Part shown: positions 52,603-63,174 of the stretch, in pieces
Position numbering within the stretch: the stretch's first letter is position 1
How the letters are laid out: each line of letters starts with the position of its first letter
Assembly (NCBI RefSeq): GCF_026262505.1
Contig: NC_067207.1
Span: 6,208,252-6,272,251 of the forward strand
Length of the DNA stretch: 64,000 nt
DNA from: Trichomonas vaginalis G3
Taxonomy: Eukaryota; Parabasalia; Trichomonadida; Trichomonadidae
Direction of reading: 5' to 3'
The notes under the pieces: generated by a model
Seen by the model: the letters and a program-made list of their open reading frames with translations, nothing else
Told to the model about the DNA's origin: nothing
Databases searched by the model: none
Position numbers and translations under genes: made by a program

Positions 52603-53218
52603 TTAATTTACTAAAACATATTTCAAACAAAGCTTATAGTCAGTAGATAGTTTGTATACTCGTTCGAATATTTATACTTAAACTCAACTCCTGTAGTTCC
52701 TGGTGTTTCAATGATGCGGATGTTACCTATTTTCATGAATAGTGGAGTTTTGACCACAGCATTCGATTTCAGGGTCGAGATAGTCAATGACACATTGTTT
52801 TCCCTGTTATTCGTGAGATAACATTTTCAAGGTCCTCCTTTGTTAGAATTATTTGGTTCTTACTTATAAGATTTGTCAAAGCTTCTTATCGTCTTTGAGT
52901 AAAATTGTTTGGTATAACTGAAGAAGGTAATGGTCTACGTTATCTGAAGGATTTGTTTGAACATTTGTGTAAGGATTGTCGTTGGCTTCTCTTGAAAGAA
53001 CTTGGTCCAGTGGTGGATACTCTAACTTAACATCTGATGTAGCGTTAGCGTTTGAAGCTGAGTTTAAATTCACCGATTAAGTTCTGGTTTTTCTTTTTCT
53101 TTCAACACTCTGAACTATAGTTCTTTATGACAATATTGTTTGTAGTTCGTGAGTCAACATTTGATGTTGGTTCAATTGGAACATTAACGGCACCAGCTAA
53201 GATGGATTTGCTTCTCAT
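52603..53218 (-). pseudogene. Copy of the 204-aa Polinton orphan, broken
   Basis: Corresponds to the intact gene at 58567-59181 of element B. Several breaks. The visible part includes NLNSASNANATSDVKLEYPP and VQTNPSDNVDHYLLQ. Confidence 0.75.
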
Positions 53219-53243
53219 TTCATATAGAATAAAAACCTTTTAT

Positions 53244-53645
53244 ATGTATGAAATGAACAATATACTCGACAAGGGTTTGAATGTAAAGCTAAGAATGAAA
53301 ATATTGTTGAATTCACTGAGACAGGTGCTGTGTATAAAGATGTAGAACTACTGAACAAAAGAGCAAGGGAAGAAGCAGGAATATGAACAAAGGGTGGAAG
53401 CCTATAAAAATTTATGTCAATGATGGCTCAGGAGGTTTCAAACATAAAGTATGCAGAAAGTTATAGAGTTTATGCTCTCAAAGGTGAAAAGCCTTCATTT
53501 AAGAACAGCTATTTCTAACGCATATCCTCAAAAGCTAACGGATGGGGAAGTGGATGATATGAATGACAGCAAAAATATTAACAGAAATGGCGACAGAGAT
53601 GCATGGAATTTGTTTACCATCAGTCAATTGAAGGTTAAACTTTAA
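53244..53645 (+). pseudogene. Copy of the Polinton orphan with NAYPQKLTDG end, broken
   Basis: Corresponds to the element B gene ending at 58140. Divergent partner of the 204-aa gene. A few breaks. Confidence 0.7.
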
Positions 53646-54518
53646 AACAATGTTGGTCGTTCCCATGGAATATTTTTGACTTTAATGGTATTAGTCATGA
53701 TATGAATCTCAAGGTATGAACGAGGAGAGATGAGAGACTTATATGCTTCCCAAATTTCATCAAAAGGTAATGTTATACCTGACTGTTTCCAAATGAGTTC
53801 AATATCATAACGTGAGAACTTGAAAGATAACGAAGTCAGTTATGAACGTTTTATGTTTAAAGCTAAAAACCATGTTTGCATAAGTATTGCTACAGTTAAA
53901 TGGTAATGTCTGACTTTAGTAATGATGTTAGCTAATGGTGAGTCTGGTTTTGACACTAACCTTTTCCGGCGAAGTCGTCACAAACGAGCAGAGTGTTTGA
54001 AGGATACTTTTTGAAGGGGTATTTTGAAAGTTTTGATAGATGTAGTTTGTAAGTCGTTTCATATCGTAAACTCCTGAGTATTGACGTAAGTGGTGTTTGT
54101 CAATAATTCTTTCCATCTCCTCAGAAGTCTTTTTGCATTCCTGACTGTATAATTCAACGATGGCATAATATTTCCTCTTACGTCGAATGTAACGTTGAAG
54201 AAATTCAATGAGTTCACTGTCTGGAACTTTAACGACAGAGGCTTGAACTTTTGACATAAATGTTTTCGCTGTTGAGTCCATAGAGTCTGAAGTTGCTGAT
54301 ATAATGATTTGGTCATAGTAAGAGTCGTTTCCTAACGCTCTGTTATGAGTATATGACGAATGAGGTTAAATGTCTTACCTGAACCCATCTTTCCACAATA
54401 GAATACACCCATTTGAACAGAACTCATAGTCTTACTGAAAGGAAGAATGAGAGAAGAAGTTAAGTTTATCTGTAGTTTCATTCATGTCTTCATCTACATC
54501 ATGTATTAAATGCTTCAT
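53642..54518 (-). pseudogene. Packaging ATPase copy of Polinton A, broken
   Basis: Near-identical to the intact ATPase of element B (57256-58143), same order of neighbours. Broken in about five places. Confidence 0.85.
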
Positions 54519-54534
54519 TTTATCTCCATTAAAA

Positions 54535-55602
54535 ATGCAAGTCAGAATATTCAGAAATAGCACCGAGTCTAACTGACAAGAGTATAAAGATATACTATGA
54601 AACGTTATGATGAAACCAACCAAAATTCAAGAAAGTCAGTATACTTATGAATATCCACGACACTGGGTAGAGTATGTAGGAGGTGAGAAAGCTATTGAAA
54701 TCAGACAGGTTCGAAGTATTCCAGCAGGAAGAACAATATTATTGAAGAACTTTAATTTTTTGAGATATAATGATGAAACAAAGAAGCAAGATAGTTTTTC
54801 CTGTTGCTGTGTATGTGAACCTAGACACAGGAGATGACATGAAAGTTTTTAACACAAAGCTTCAAACGGTAGTGAGAGAACAACTTACTGCGGAAGGACA
54901 TCCATTACTTCAGAAGTTACCATAGCATATAATTTTGAAACAAACTCAATAGATTTTAAAGTCATCTCTGCAAGAGTCAGGTTTACATTTAATGAAGCAG
55001 ATGTATATTCGAATGAAAACTTCAAAGCTATTGCATGGTTAGATAATGACGATTGCTTTAAGAAAATTTTAAATAGTGACTCAAAGATGTCAATAGATGA
55101 CCTTGTGGAATGTTACCATCGACGTTTACAGTTAAAGGTTCAGCAGGATTTGCTTACAAGATTGTCAATTGGTGGCATTTGGTCTCGTGGAACATTGTTA
55201 TAAAAATCCAGTATAAGTGAATTTGCTGAGAATCTATATTATGTCTTTCAAACTATATGTATTCGCCGCCAAAGCATTATAGTATAAACTTTGTCAGTAA
55301 GTTTAACATAAGACTTGTCGAACCTTCTTCAATGAAAGATGTTGTGCTACCTAAAGATGGAAAGGATGGACTCATTATTGAGATGATTTTAATAGCATAT
55401 TAAATGAGCTTGTTCTTGAAGGTCATTCATGATGAAATAACTGTTGTAGAAGATGTTAGCAATTGTTCAGACATTTTTGAAGCGTATAGATGATATAAGA
55501 AAGAAGTTTATGAATGAGAATGTTTATGTTTCATTGACTTTCTCCAGTAATGAGAACTTTTATGAGATAATGTTGAAGAGAGATGATTTTAATATGGTGT
55601 AA
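54535..55602 (+). pseudogene. Second minor-capsid-like gene region of Polinton A, broken
   Basis: Begins with the same protein as the B copy (MQVRNIQNIAPSLTDKSI; EYPRHWVEYVGGEKAIEI) and runs on further, with recognisable segments related to the 285-aa protein at 37414-38271. Several breaks. Confidence 0.65.
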
Positions 55603-56129
55603 ATGGTAGCTTGGGCAGCTTTAGGCGCAATGGGAACAAAAGCATTAGCGTTTGGAGCAAAAGCACTTGGAGCTTATGACGCAGTAAATAAAATGAGTGG
55701 AGGAAGGGTTTTCGAAGACATTAGATGCAAATAAAGGAAATTGGAGGCTGGGTTGCAAAGAAGTTAAGATTAAATAAAATAGGGCTCATAAATAAAGCAT
55801 CCAATTTGGTTGCGACTGAGTCAGAAAATGCTTTAGGAAAGGACGATGAGTTTGCAAAACACGCAAAAGACTTTAATGACCAGATGAAAGGTGAAACAAT
55901 GCATTTAAATAGAGTCGATGGAACTAAAGAAAATGTTTCTTCTCCACCAGCGGTTTATCCATACGGACCTATGGAATGTATGGAAACCCTTATGAAACGA
56001 CCATTTGACCCACTGACTGGTGGAAGTAACTGGTATCATTACGGCCGAAGAAGAAAGACAGTCAAGTTGGAGACAGACGTGAAGAAAGCAACTAAAAAGA
56101 AACCAAGGAAGAGAGTTATAAAGCAATGA
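55603..56129 (+). pseudogene. Polinton orphan with Ala/Gly-rich start and basic C-terminus, broken
   Basis: The start region encodes an Ala/Gly-rich hydrophobic stretch (MVAWAALGAMGTKALAFGAK). An open later segment (to 56129) ends in strongly basic RRRKTVKLETDVKKATKKK, KPRKRVIKQ. The layout, a hydrophobic amphipathic start and a basic end, recalls capsid-interior or membrane-lytic proteins of adenovirus-like viruses (inference only). About one or two breaks. Confidence 0.5.
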
Positions 56130-56195
56130 ATTCAACAGGGTAGAAATGAGGTTAAAATCGGTAGATATACCAATCTACCCTAAATTTATTTTTGT
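56128..56195 (-). repeat. Palindromic module f (GTAG flavour)
   Basis: At the inner end of the right terminal repeat of A: on the minus strand AAATTTAGGGTAGATTGG..., then CATTTCTACCCTGTTGAATT. Partner of module e at the other end. Confidence 0.8.
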
Positions 56196-56768
56196 GCTAT
56201 GTTTTCATACGCGTGAAGGTAGTGATATCATTAATTTTTAAGTTTATTTTTATATAAATGACGAAAACTATTGAGATAACAAACTACAACGGTCATGAGT
56301 TCAAGAATTTGTTCTTCGTTCCTCGTGAAAATACATTCTATCAGATACGAGGGAGAAAGGGTAAAGTTAGTTTGAGCGTTTTACGAAGGAATGAAGAATG
56401 GAAAGTTTATACAAGCATACGATACAAACGGTAAACGTGTTTCATTAGCTTTGTCAAAACTTACTAACATTTATTTTGACAGTGACTTTGACTCTGACGA
56501 TTGGAGCGACAGCAGCGATAGACTAAGAATATGAACTATTGTGTGAAGCACAGCAATGGGAAGAGTTGCAATACTTTTGTAAGTGAGAACGTTTATTTTT
56601 TACAGTAGTGAAGTGAAGTGGTTGGTGGTTTTGTAAATATTTAAGGTTAAGTTAGTGTTGTCGTTTGTGTTGTAAAATATACGTTAACGGTTTTGTAAAG
56701 TGTCAAATTCACATATAATGGGTAAGGAGGCTCGCAGTGCCTCCGTACACAAGATATGTATACTAACT
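56179..56768 (-). repeat. Right terminal inverted repeat of Polinton A
   Basis: Reverse complement of the left end. Carries a broken copy of the 108-aa gene. The end is GTACACAAGATATGTATACT, where only the innermost and outermost bases match the left end. Confidence 0.92.
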
Positions 56769-57239
56769 CTGCTTCATTAAATGTAAAACCTGACTTCTTT
56801 GCAGAGATGACTTTAAAATCTATTGAGTTTGTTTCAAAATTATATGCATGGTAACTTCTGAAGGTAATGGATGTCCTTCCGCAGTAAGTTGTTCTCTCAC
56901 TACCGTTTGAAGCTTTGTGTTAAAAACTTTCATGTCATCTCCTGTGTCTAGGTTCACATACACAGCAACAGGAAAACTATCTTGCTTCTTTGTTTCATCA
57001 TTATATCTCAAAACATTAAAGTTCTTCAATAATATTGTTCTTCCTGCTGGAATACTTCGAACCTGTCTGATTTCAATAGCTTTCTCACCTCCTACATACT
57101 CTACCCAGTGTCGTGGATATTCATAAGTATACTGACTTTCTTGAATTTTGGTTGGTTTCATCATAACGTGTTCATAGTATATCTTTATACTCTTGTCAGT
57201 TAGACTCGGTGCTATGTTCTGAATATTTCTGACTTGCAT
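56769..57239 (-). CDS. Minor-capsid-like Polinton B gene, cut by the end of element A
   Basis: Start at the ATG 57239 (MQVRNIQNIAPSLTDK), divergent from the ATPase with a 16-bp gap (CATTAAAAATG motif). Beta-rich; the block YPRHWVEYVGGEKAIEI and following residues resemble the 285-aa protein of element A, suggesting a jelly-roll paralogue. In this orientation the gene enters the terminal repeat of element A near 56769, so the C-terminal part is lost here. Confidence 0.65.
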
Positions 57240-57255
57240 TTTTAATGGAGATAAA

Positions 57256-58143
57256 ATGAAGCATTTAATACATGATGTAGATGAAGACATGAATGAAACT
57301 ACAGATAAACTTAACTCTTCTCTCATTCTTCCTTTCAGTAAGGACTATGAGTTCTGTTCAAATGGTGTGTATTTCTATTGTGGAAAGATGGGTTCAGGTA
57401 AGACATTTAACCTCATTCGTCATATACTCATAACAGAGCGTTTAGGAAACGACTCTTACTATGACCAAATCATTATATCAGCAACTTCAGACTCTATGGA
57501 CTCAACAGCGAAAACATTTATGTCAAAAGTTCAAGCCTCTGTCGTTAAAGTTCCAGACAGTGAACTCATTGAATTTCTTCAACGTTACATTCGACGTAAG
57601 AGGAAATATTATGCCATCGTTGAATTTATACAGTCAGGAATGCAAAAGACTTCTGAGGAGATGGAAAGAATTATTGACAAACACCACTTACGTCAATACT
57701 CAGGAGTTTACGATATGAAACGACTTACAAACTACATTCTATCAAAACTTTCAAAATACCCCTTCAAAAAGTATCCTTCAAACACTCTGCTCGTTTGTGA
57801 CGACTTCGCCGGAAAAGGTTTAGTGTCAAAACCAGACTCACCATTAGCTAACATCATTACTAAAGTCAGACATTACCATTTAACTGTAGCAATACTTATG
57901 CAAACATGGAGGTTTTTAGCTTTAAACATAAAACGTCTCATAACTGACTTCGTTATCTTTCAAGGTTTCTCACGTTATGATATTGAACTCATTTGGAAAC
58001 AGTCAGGTATAACATTACCTTTTGATGAAATTTGGGAAGCATATAAGTCTCTCATCTCTCCTCGTTCATACCTTGAGATTCATATCATGACTAATACCAT
58101 TAAAGTCAAAAATATTCCATGGGAACGACCAACATTGTTTTAA
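57256..58143 (+). CDS. Genome-packaging ATPase of Polinton B (FtsK/HerA-type)
   Basis: 295 aa. Walker A GKMGSGKT (43-50, in VYFYCGKMGSGKTFNLI), a Walker B-type strand SNTLLVCDDF, and a sensor-type MQTWRFL follow. The DNA-packaging ATPases of Polintons belong to this class and translocate the linear genome into the capsid. Helical insertions rich in Arg/Lys (QRYIRRKRKYYAIVE) lie between. The frame is open here and broken in the A copy. Confidence 0.88.
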   Translation: MKHLIHDVDEDMNETTDKLNSSLILPFSKDYEFCSNGVYFYCGKMGSGKTFNLIRHILITERLGNDSYYDQIIISATSDSMDSTAKTFMSKVQASVVKVPDSELIEFLQRYIRRKRKYYAIVEFIQSGMQKTSEEMERIIDKHHLRQYSGVYDMKRLTNYILSKLSKYPFKKYPSNTLLVCDDFAGKGLVSKPDSPLANIITKVRHYHLTVAILMQTWRFLALNIKRLITDFVIFQGFSRYDIELIWKQSGITLPFDEIWEAYKSLISPRSYLEIHIMTNTIKVKNIPWERPTLF

Positions 58144-58541
58144 AGTTTAACCTTCAATTGACTGATGGTAAACAAATTCCATGCATCTCTGTCGCCATTT
58201 CTGTTAATATTTTTGCTGTCATTCATATCATCCACTTCCCCATCCGTTAGCTTTTGAGGATATGCGTTAGAATAGCTGTTCTTAAATGAAGGCTTTTCAC
58301 CTTTGAGAGCATAAACTCTATAACTTTCTGCATACTTTATGTTTGAACCTCCTGAGCCATCATTGACATAAATTTTTATAGGCTTCCACCCTTTGTTCAT
58401 ATTCCTGCTTCTTCCCTTTGCTCTTTTGTTCAGTAGTTCTACATCTTTATACACAGCACCTGTCTCAGTGAATTCAACAATATTTTCATTCGTTAGCTTT
58501 ACATTCAAACCCTTGTCGAGTATATTGTTCATTTCATACAT
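58140..58541 (-). CDS. Polinton B orphan, about 133 aa
   Basis: Start chosen at the ATG 58541 (MYEMNNILDKG). An earlier in-frame ATG would overlap the divergent gene at 58567. Basic middle (RAKGRSRNMNKGWKP) and polar, Asn/Asp-rich C-terminus (DGEVDDMNDSKNINRNG). The end overlaps the ATPase end by 4 bp on the opposite strand. The function is unknown. Confidence 0.6.
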   Translation of the reverse strand: MYEMNNILDKGLNVKLTNENIVEFTETGAVYKDVELLNKRAKGRSRNMNKGWKPIKIYVNDGSGGSNIKYAESYRVYALKGEKPSFKNSYSNAYPQKLTDGEVDDMNDSKNINRNGDRDAWNLFTISQLKVKL

Positions 58542-58566
58542 ATAAAAGGTTTTTATTCTATATGAA

Positions 58567-59181
58567 ATGAGAAGCAAATCCATCTTAGCTGGTGCCGTTA
58601 ATGTTCCAATTGAACCAACATCAAATGTTGACTCACGAACTACAAACAATATTGTCATAAAGAACTATAGTTCAGAGTGTTTGAAAGAAAAAGAACCAGA
58701 ACTTAAGTCGGTGAATTTAAACTCAGCTTCAAACGCTAACGCTACATCAGATGTTAAGTTAGAGTATCCACCACTGGACCAAGTTCTTTCAAGAGAAGCC
58801 AACGACAATCCTTACACAAATGTTCAAACAAATCCTTCAGATAACGTAGACCATTACCTTCTTCAGTTATACCAAACAATTTTACTCAAAGACGATAAGA
58901 AGCTTTTGACAAATCTTATAAGTAAGAACCAAATAATTCTAACAAAGGAGGACCTTGAAAATGTTATCTCACGAATAACAGGGAAACAATGTGTCATTGA
59001 CTATCTCGACCCTGAAATCGAATGCTGTGGTCAAACTCCACTATTCATGAAAATAGGTAACATCCGCATCATTGAAACACCAGGAACTACAGGAGTTGAG
59101 TTTAAGTATAAATATTCGAACGAGTATACAAAACTATCTACTGACTATAAGCTTTGTTTGAAATATGTTTTAGTAAATTAA
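58567..59181 (+). CDS. Polinton B orphan, 204 aa
   Basis: Start MRSKSILAGAVNVPIEP. An N-terminal disordered Asn/Ser region (SASNANATSDVKLEYPP) leads to a helix-rich middle (LLQLYQTILLKDDKK) and a beta-rich end (VEFKYKYSNEYTKLS). The family is not recognised. Convergent with the 80-aa gene; the GC-rich double hairpin sits between them. Confidence 0.6.
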   Translation: MRSKSILAGAVNVPIEPTSNVDSRTTNNIVIKNYSSECLKEKEPELKSVNLNSASNANATSDVKLEYPPLDQVLSREANDNPYTNVQTNPSDNVDHYLLQLYQTILLKDDKKLLTNLISKNQIILTKEDLENVISRITGKQCVIDYLDPEIECCGQTPLFMKIGNIRIIETPGTTGVEFKYKYSNEYTKLSTDYKLCLKYVLVN

Positions 59182-59190
59182 AGCAGTCAG

Positions 59191-59216
59191 GACCTTCGGT
59201 CTTGGCGCTTTGCGCC
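59191..59216. terminator. GC-rich double hairpin
   Basis: GACCTTCGGTC then GGCGCTTTGCGCC between two convergent stop codons; matching copy in A at 52568-52593 is identical when reversed. Confidence 0.6.
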
Positions 59217-59231
59217 GTCAGTCAAAAAATT

Positions 59232-59474
59232 TCAAGTTAGCAATTTGTAATATCTATCCAAAACTTCTTCAACAGTATCGAACTCATCTTCATAATGCAA
59301 ACCTAATCTTATTGACTTGGTGCAGTTTTCACTAACACAATATTTTTCTGTTCTCTTGACTGACATAACTAACTCATTTGTTTCATCAAACAACAACAAC
59401 CAAAGTTCATGACCTAATACATAACATTCATACTTTATATTTTTAGCTCTGAGTTCTCTTGTAAGCTGTTGCAT
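59232..59474 (-). CDS. Small Polinton B protein, 80 aa
   Basis: MQQLTRELRAKNIKYECYVL ... RYYKLLT, mixed alpha/beta with two Cys (EKYCVSENCTKS). The 5' end overlaps the 3' end of the minor-capsid gene, so they may be co-transcribed. The family is not recognised. Confidence 0.6.
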   Translation of the reverse strand: MQQLTRELRAKNIKYECYVLGHELWLLLFDETNELVMSVKRTEKYCVSENCTKSIRLGLHYEDEFDTVEEVLDRYYKLLT

Positions 59475-60211
59475 TTAATATTTTCTAAAAAGTCAACTTC
59501 AACAGTCATTCGCACTGGTGCCTTCAGTTCTACAGGCTCTCCTTGAAAGTCAACAAGTCTGAATTGCATGTCTTTCAAATTATGAGGACTAATGCGAACC
59601 CATTTACCTAAATGAGTTGCTATGACAGGAACGTTTGGAATGAACATTGAATTTACTTCATAACAGAAAGACTTATATTCTACTGAACCTTTACTATTAA
59701 CTCCTGAAATACCTGTGACATTAGCTATTTTTGACTCAATGTACAAACAATTACCATAACATACGTATGGAACAGATTTCATCTCAATCGTTTTGTCAAC
59801 ACTTTTCAAAGGAAATGTCATATGGTATGCTCCCAGAAGCAATTGAACTCTATGACTCATTCGTGTTATCTTAAACTCCTTCGCATAACTGAACTTCAAA
59901 ACTCCTGCAATAAGTTTAACATTCATTAAGTTTTCTTCGTTATCCTTGTTTATTGTAGTATTTATGAGAGCATTTAACACTCCAGTTAATGTTTCCATCT
60001 TATATTCTACATTATTGTGAAATCTTATTTCGTGCTTCTTTCCATCTATTTCAAGCTCCATGAAATCTGTTTCATCTGTTATGACAAAAGTTGCGATAGT
60101 ATTGAAGTCAACCATTCTGAATGCAAGCGCCTCATTCTGTAGACCTGAGTTTGTTTGTAGCTTTACTGTCCCGTATTCGTTTGGGTCTGTACTTTGCAAA
60201 TAGAACAACAT
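59435..60211 (-). CDS. Polinton B minor capsid (penton-like) protein candidate, 258 aa
   Basis: Beta-rich 258 aa. The C-terminal block MQFRLVDFQGEPVELKAPVR is the common end of single jelly-roll minor capsid or penton-like proteins of Polintons, where a short strand VDFxGxPVxL is followed by a hydrophobic strand. Start motif CATATTTTAATAAGAATAAA precedes the ATG and the gene is divergent from the fibre-like gene by 17 bp, so both are probably expressed together. Confidence 0.72.
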   Translation of the reverse strand: MLFYLQSTDPNEYGTVKLQTNSGLQNEALAFRMVDFNTIATFVITDETDFMELEIDGKKHEIRFHNNVEYKMETLTGVLNALINTTINKDNEENLMNVKLIAGVLKFSYAKEFKITRMSHRVQLLLGAYHMTFPLKSVDKTIEMKSVPYVCYGNCLYIESKIANVTGISGVNSKGSVEYKSFCYEVNSMFIPNVPVIATHLGKWVRISPHNLKDMQFRLVDFQGEPVELKAPVRMTVEVDFLENIKCNSLQENSELKI

Positions 60212-60228
60212 TTTATTCTTATTAAAAT

Positions 60229-63174
60229 ATGACTATTGCTGCATATGCGTATGAAGCTGACAGAGCTAGACGTTTATATTTTGGTCAATACTCTCTCACA
60301 CTTACTGACAAATATATTGTTATTTCTGATGGAAATACTGAGAAATATATAACATGGAAGGACTATGAAAAGTTTGACCCTATTTTAACTCCATGTACTA
60401 TGCCATTCATTGTAAATGGTGAAGTTGTCATGAAGAACGACACAACAGTATATAGGTCTGTTTATGAAGCATTAGAATATATGTTGAATTATAATCCCGA
60501 AAGATTTGACCCAAGCACTACGCCATGTGCAATGCCCTTTATTAAGGATGGTGAAATTGTAAGGGTTCCGAATTCAACGGTTTATACAGCTGTTCAAAAC
60601 AGTTTACAAAACATTTTAGCGAATATCTTTAATTCAGAAACTACAGAAATAAAATTACCGTATATAACAGATGCCAAAGAAATTAAATCAAAAACAACAA
60701 CATTATTTACGTCACTTAATGATTTAATGACTTATATCATTAATACTCCTTCTCCGACTACGGCATTTGATCCAAATTCGACGGTTTGCAGTGTACCTTT
60801 CATAAATGACAGTTCAGTAATTGCTTTAAGGGATTCAACAGTTAATGAATCATTAAAGGCTTCATTAATGAAAATCATTGATTTTAACTCATTCATGAAT
60901 ACATATAATTCATTCATTAATGTTTCATACACTTCTAAAGAAGGTGAGCCAAAAACTATAGATAAAGCGGTGTATGAAATAAAAGCACCAATGACGAAAT
61001 TGAATTCGTTAACTTTTGATGGTGATAGTTCCGTTAACAGCATGACATCAGGAAAAACGATTTTAACGAAAGAATATTTAAAATCTCATGTTAGTGAGTT
61101 CGTTGAAATTGAAAAAGAAGGCGGAATTAAGTTCGATCCACTGGGTTTCATTTTCAACTTAGCGAATGCGGGTGTTAGTTTCGCTGAATGGACAACTATA
61201 CAGAGTGAAATAAATGCAATATGGACGTTTTTGGGGTCAAAAGCGGGAATGGGTGAGCTTGTAAATGCTGCAAGAACATTAGGTGAAACAGGAAATTTTG
61301 TAGATGGTTTTAAAAGACTTGTTTCAAATGTTTTAACAAACACAAAGAAATTATTTAGATATACCATACATAACGGCCAGATTTTCGAACAGGTAGCAAC
61401 AAACCCTCCGGTTATGGCTGCGTTGATGATGGTTAGAGACATAAAGCCGCGTAGCGGTGAGGGCGAAGCCCACGAAGAAGAGAAGAAACCAGAGGATACG
61501 GGTCAGGTTATTCGAGACATTAAAAACGTGTATCCTGAAGTTATTGATTTATTTAGAGGTGTTAATGATTCGATTTCAAATCATTCTATAACCCTCGATG
61601 AAGAGAATAAATTAACAGATTATATATTCGTCATTATTGCAGAACTAATGAAGAGAATAAATGAAAAAGGTATAGCTGATATCATTAATGTAAGTGATGT
61701 AATGATGAAAAGAAATTTTGACTCATTATTTACAGAACCGAAAACAGAATATAGTCTTTATGAAGTTTTGAAAGCAATGCTGACAAAAATAAATGAAAGT
61801 GGCGCTGGTGACATAAGTGAAGCAAAAGTTGTTAAACTTCTTTCACAAAAAGCAGATAAAAACCATGTTCATTATATAAGTTCAGATGAACAGATTATAA
61901 CGGACTATCATGGATATTTAACACGAACTTAAGAAAGAGTGAAGACGGAAGATGTTAATGAAAGAAGATATAAATACATTCGTGCTGAAGGTTATGACAT
62001 ACGCTGTACTGTACAGTATGACACAGGTAAAGCACCAGAAGCATTTGGTTATAACGATGAAATTTATGCTTCTAGTTTCTCTGTTAACGGTGTATTAGTT
62101 GAACCAAGATTTACTTTGAGAGTTAAGGCAAAAATAACTTTTGAAGATGCTATTAAAAGTAAAGCAGAGAAAGATGAACTTGACGTAACGAACAAAGTTT
62201 TGAAATCTCATAAACACAATATCTCCGATATAAATGAACTTCAAGCTACATTAAATAGTAAAGCTGACAAGAACCATACACATGAATCCTTCACTACTGT
62301 TAGAGCAGACGACATAATATTGAACTATACCCTTGGTTCAAGTGCACCTTTAGAGAATCCAAGTACAAGCGTAAAAGATACACTAAACTCCTTAAATAGT
62401 AAATGTATGAACATTGAAGGTCATGTCAGAAACTTTGAAACATATAAACTACCAGCAATGTTAGATAAAAAAGCAGATAAAGAACATACACATAACTCCT
62501 TCTCAACTGTTGCTATAGAAAGTATTGAAGGAACGGTTGGCGGAACTGGTGGGGATGCATTATATTATAAACCTCCTAACTTTCCACAAGGTTTAACATC
62601 GAATGAAAACATAACAACGAAGAAAGAAATTAGCTGTAAAAATGTTTATGTCATGAATGATGAAAATAATGTTAAATTCACTGCTCAAGATTTATATGAT
62701 AAGAAAGCTGACAAAACAGAGCTTCAAACATTAAAGACTGAAATATTGCAAGCTATATATCCTGTTGGTTCTTTATATACATCAATGAATTCAACAAATC
62801 CCGCAACAGTTCTGGGTTTTGGTACATGGCAGCAGATTGTAGATAAATTCTTATACTGTGCTAACTCTTCAAATCAAACAGGAGGTTCGAAGAAAATTAC
62901 TGAAGCAAACTTACCTGCGCACACTCATACAGGAACGACAAACTTTTCTGGTGACCATAGACACTCATTAAGAGACCACCCATTATACAACTCAGACTAT
63001 AAAGCTGGCAATGACATTTTATCTCCATCTTATAACAATTCAGCAAAAAAGACTTTTCGACCAACTGAACCAGGAGGAAATCATTCACATACATTTACAA
63101 CAAATCCAACAGGTTCGGGTGAAGATTACATGCCACCATTTATGACTGTATTTGCATGGTACCGCGTTCAATGA
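60229..63174 (+). pseudogene. Fibre-like protein of Polinton B, about one break
   Basis: N-terminal MTIAAYAYEADRARRLYFGQ shared with element A. Then about four 45-residue repeats of the type TPCTMPFIVNGEVVMKNDT..VYxxVxEALEYML, followed by helical regions, a repeated KADKxHTHESFTTV motif, and a C-terminal tail-collar-type tip (YPVGSLYTSMNSTNP, LPAHTHTGTTNFSGDHRHS, NHSHTFTTNPTG). The tip resembles receptor-binding ends of phage tail fibres; a GC-rich double hairpin lies within the coding region at 61447-61471. A shaft without collagen differs from that of A. The frame is open but for about one break. Confidence 0.8.

Larger units (their letters stand above)
33617..56768. mobile_element. Polinton/Maverick element A, about 23.2 kb, fossil, broken
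   Basis: Terminal inverted repeats of about 0.6 kb bound a gene set typical of Polintons: major capsid candidate, minor capsid candidates, protein-primed PolB, KilA-N protein, integrase, fibre-like protein, packaging ATPase, and several orphans. The ends read AGTTAGTAT on both sides, although the next 9 bases differ before identity resumes at GTGTACGG (33635 and 56750). No clear target duplication was seen. The left half is mostly open frames; the right half is heavily broken, so the element as a whole carries on the order of 20 or more breaks. The near identity of the ends suggests recent insertion, while the coding decay is greater than the ends imply. It contains a nested 1.57-kb insertion (44565-46135). 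Confidence 0.93.

Noticed and set aside
33611-56775. Six-base target duplication for Polinton A
   Set aside because: Bases outside AGTTAGTAT on the two sides do not match, in line with a rearranged junction.
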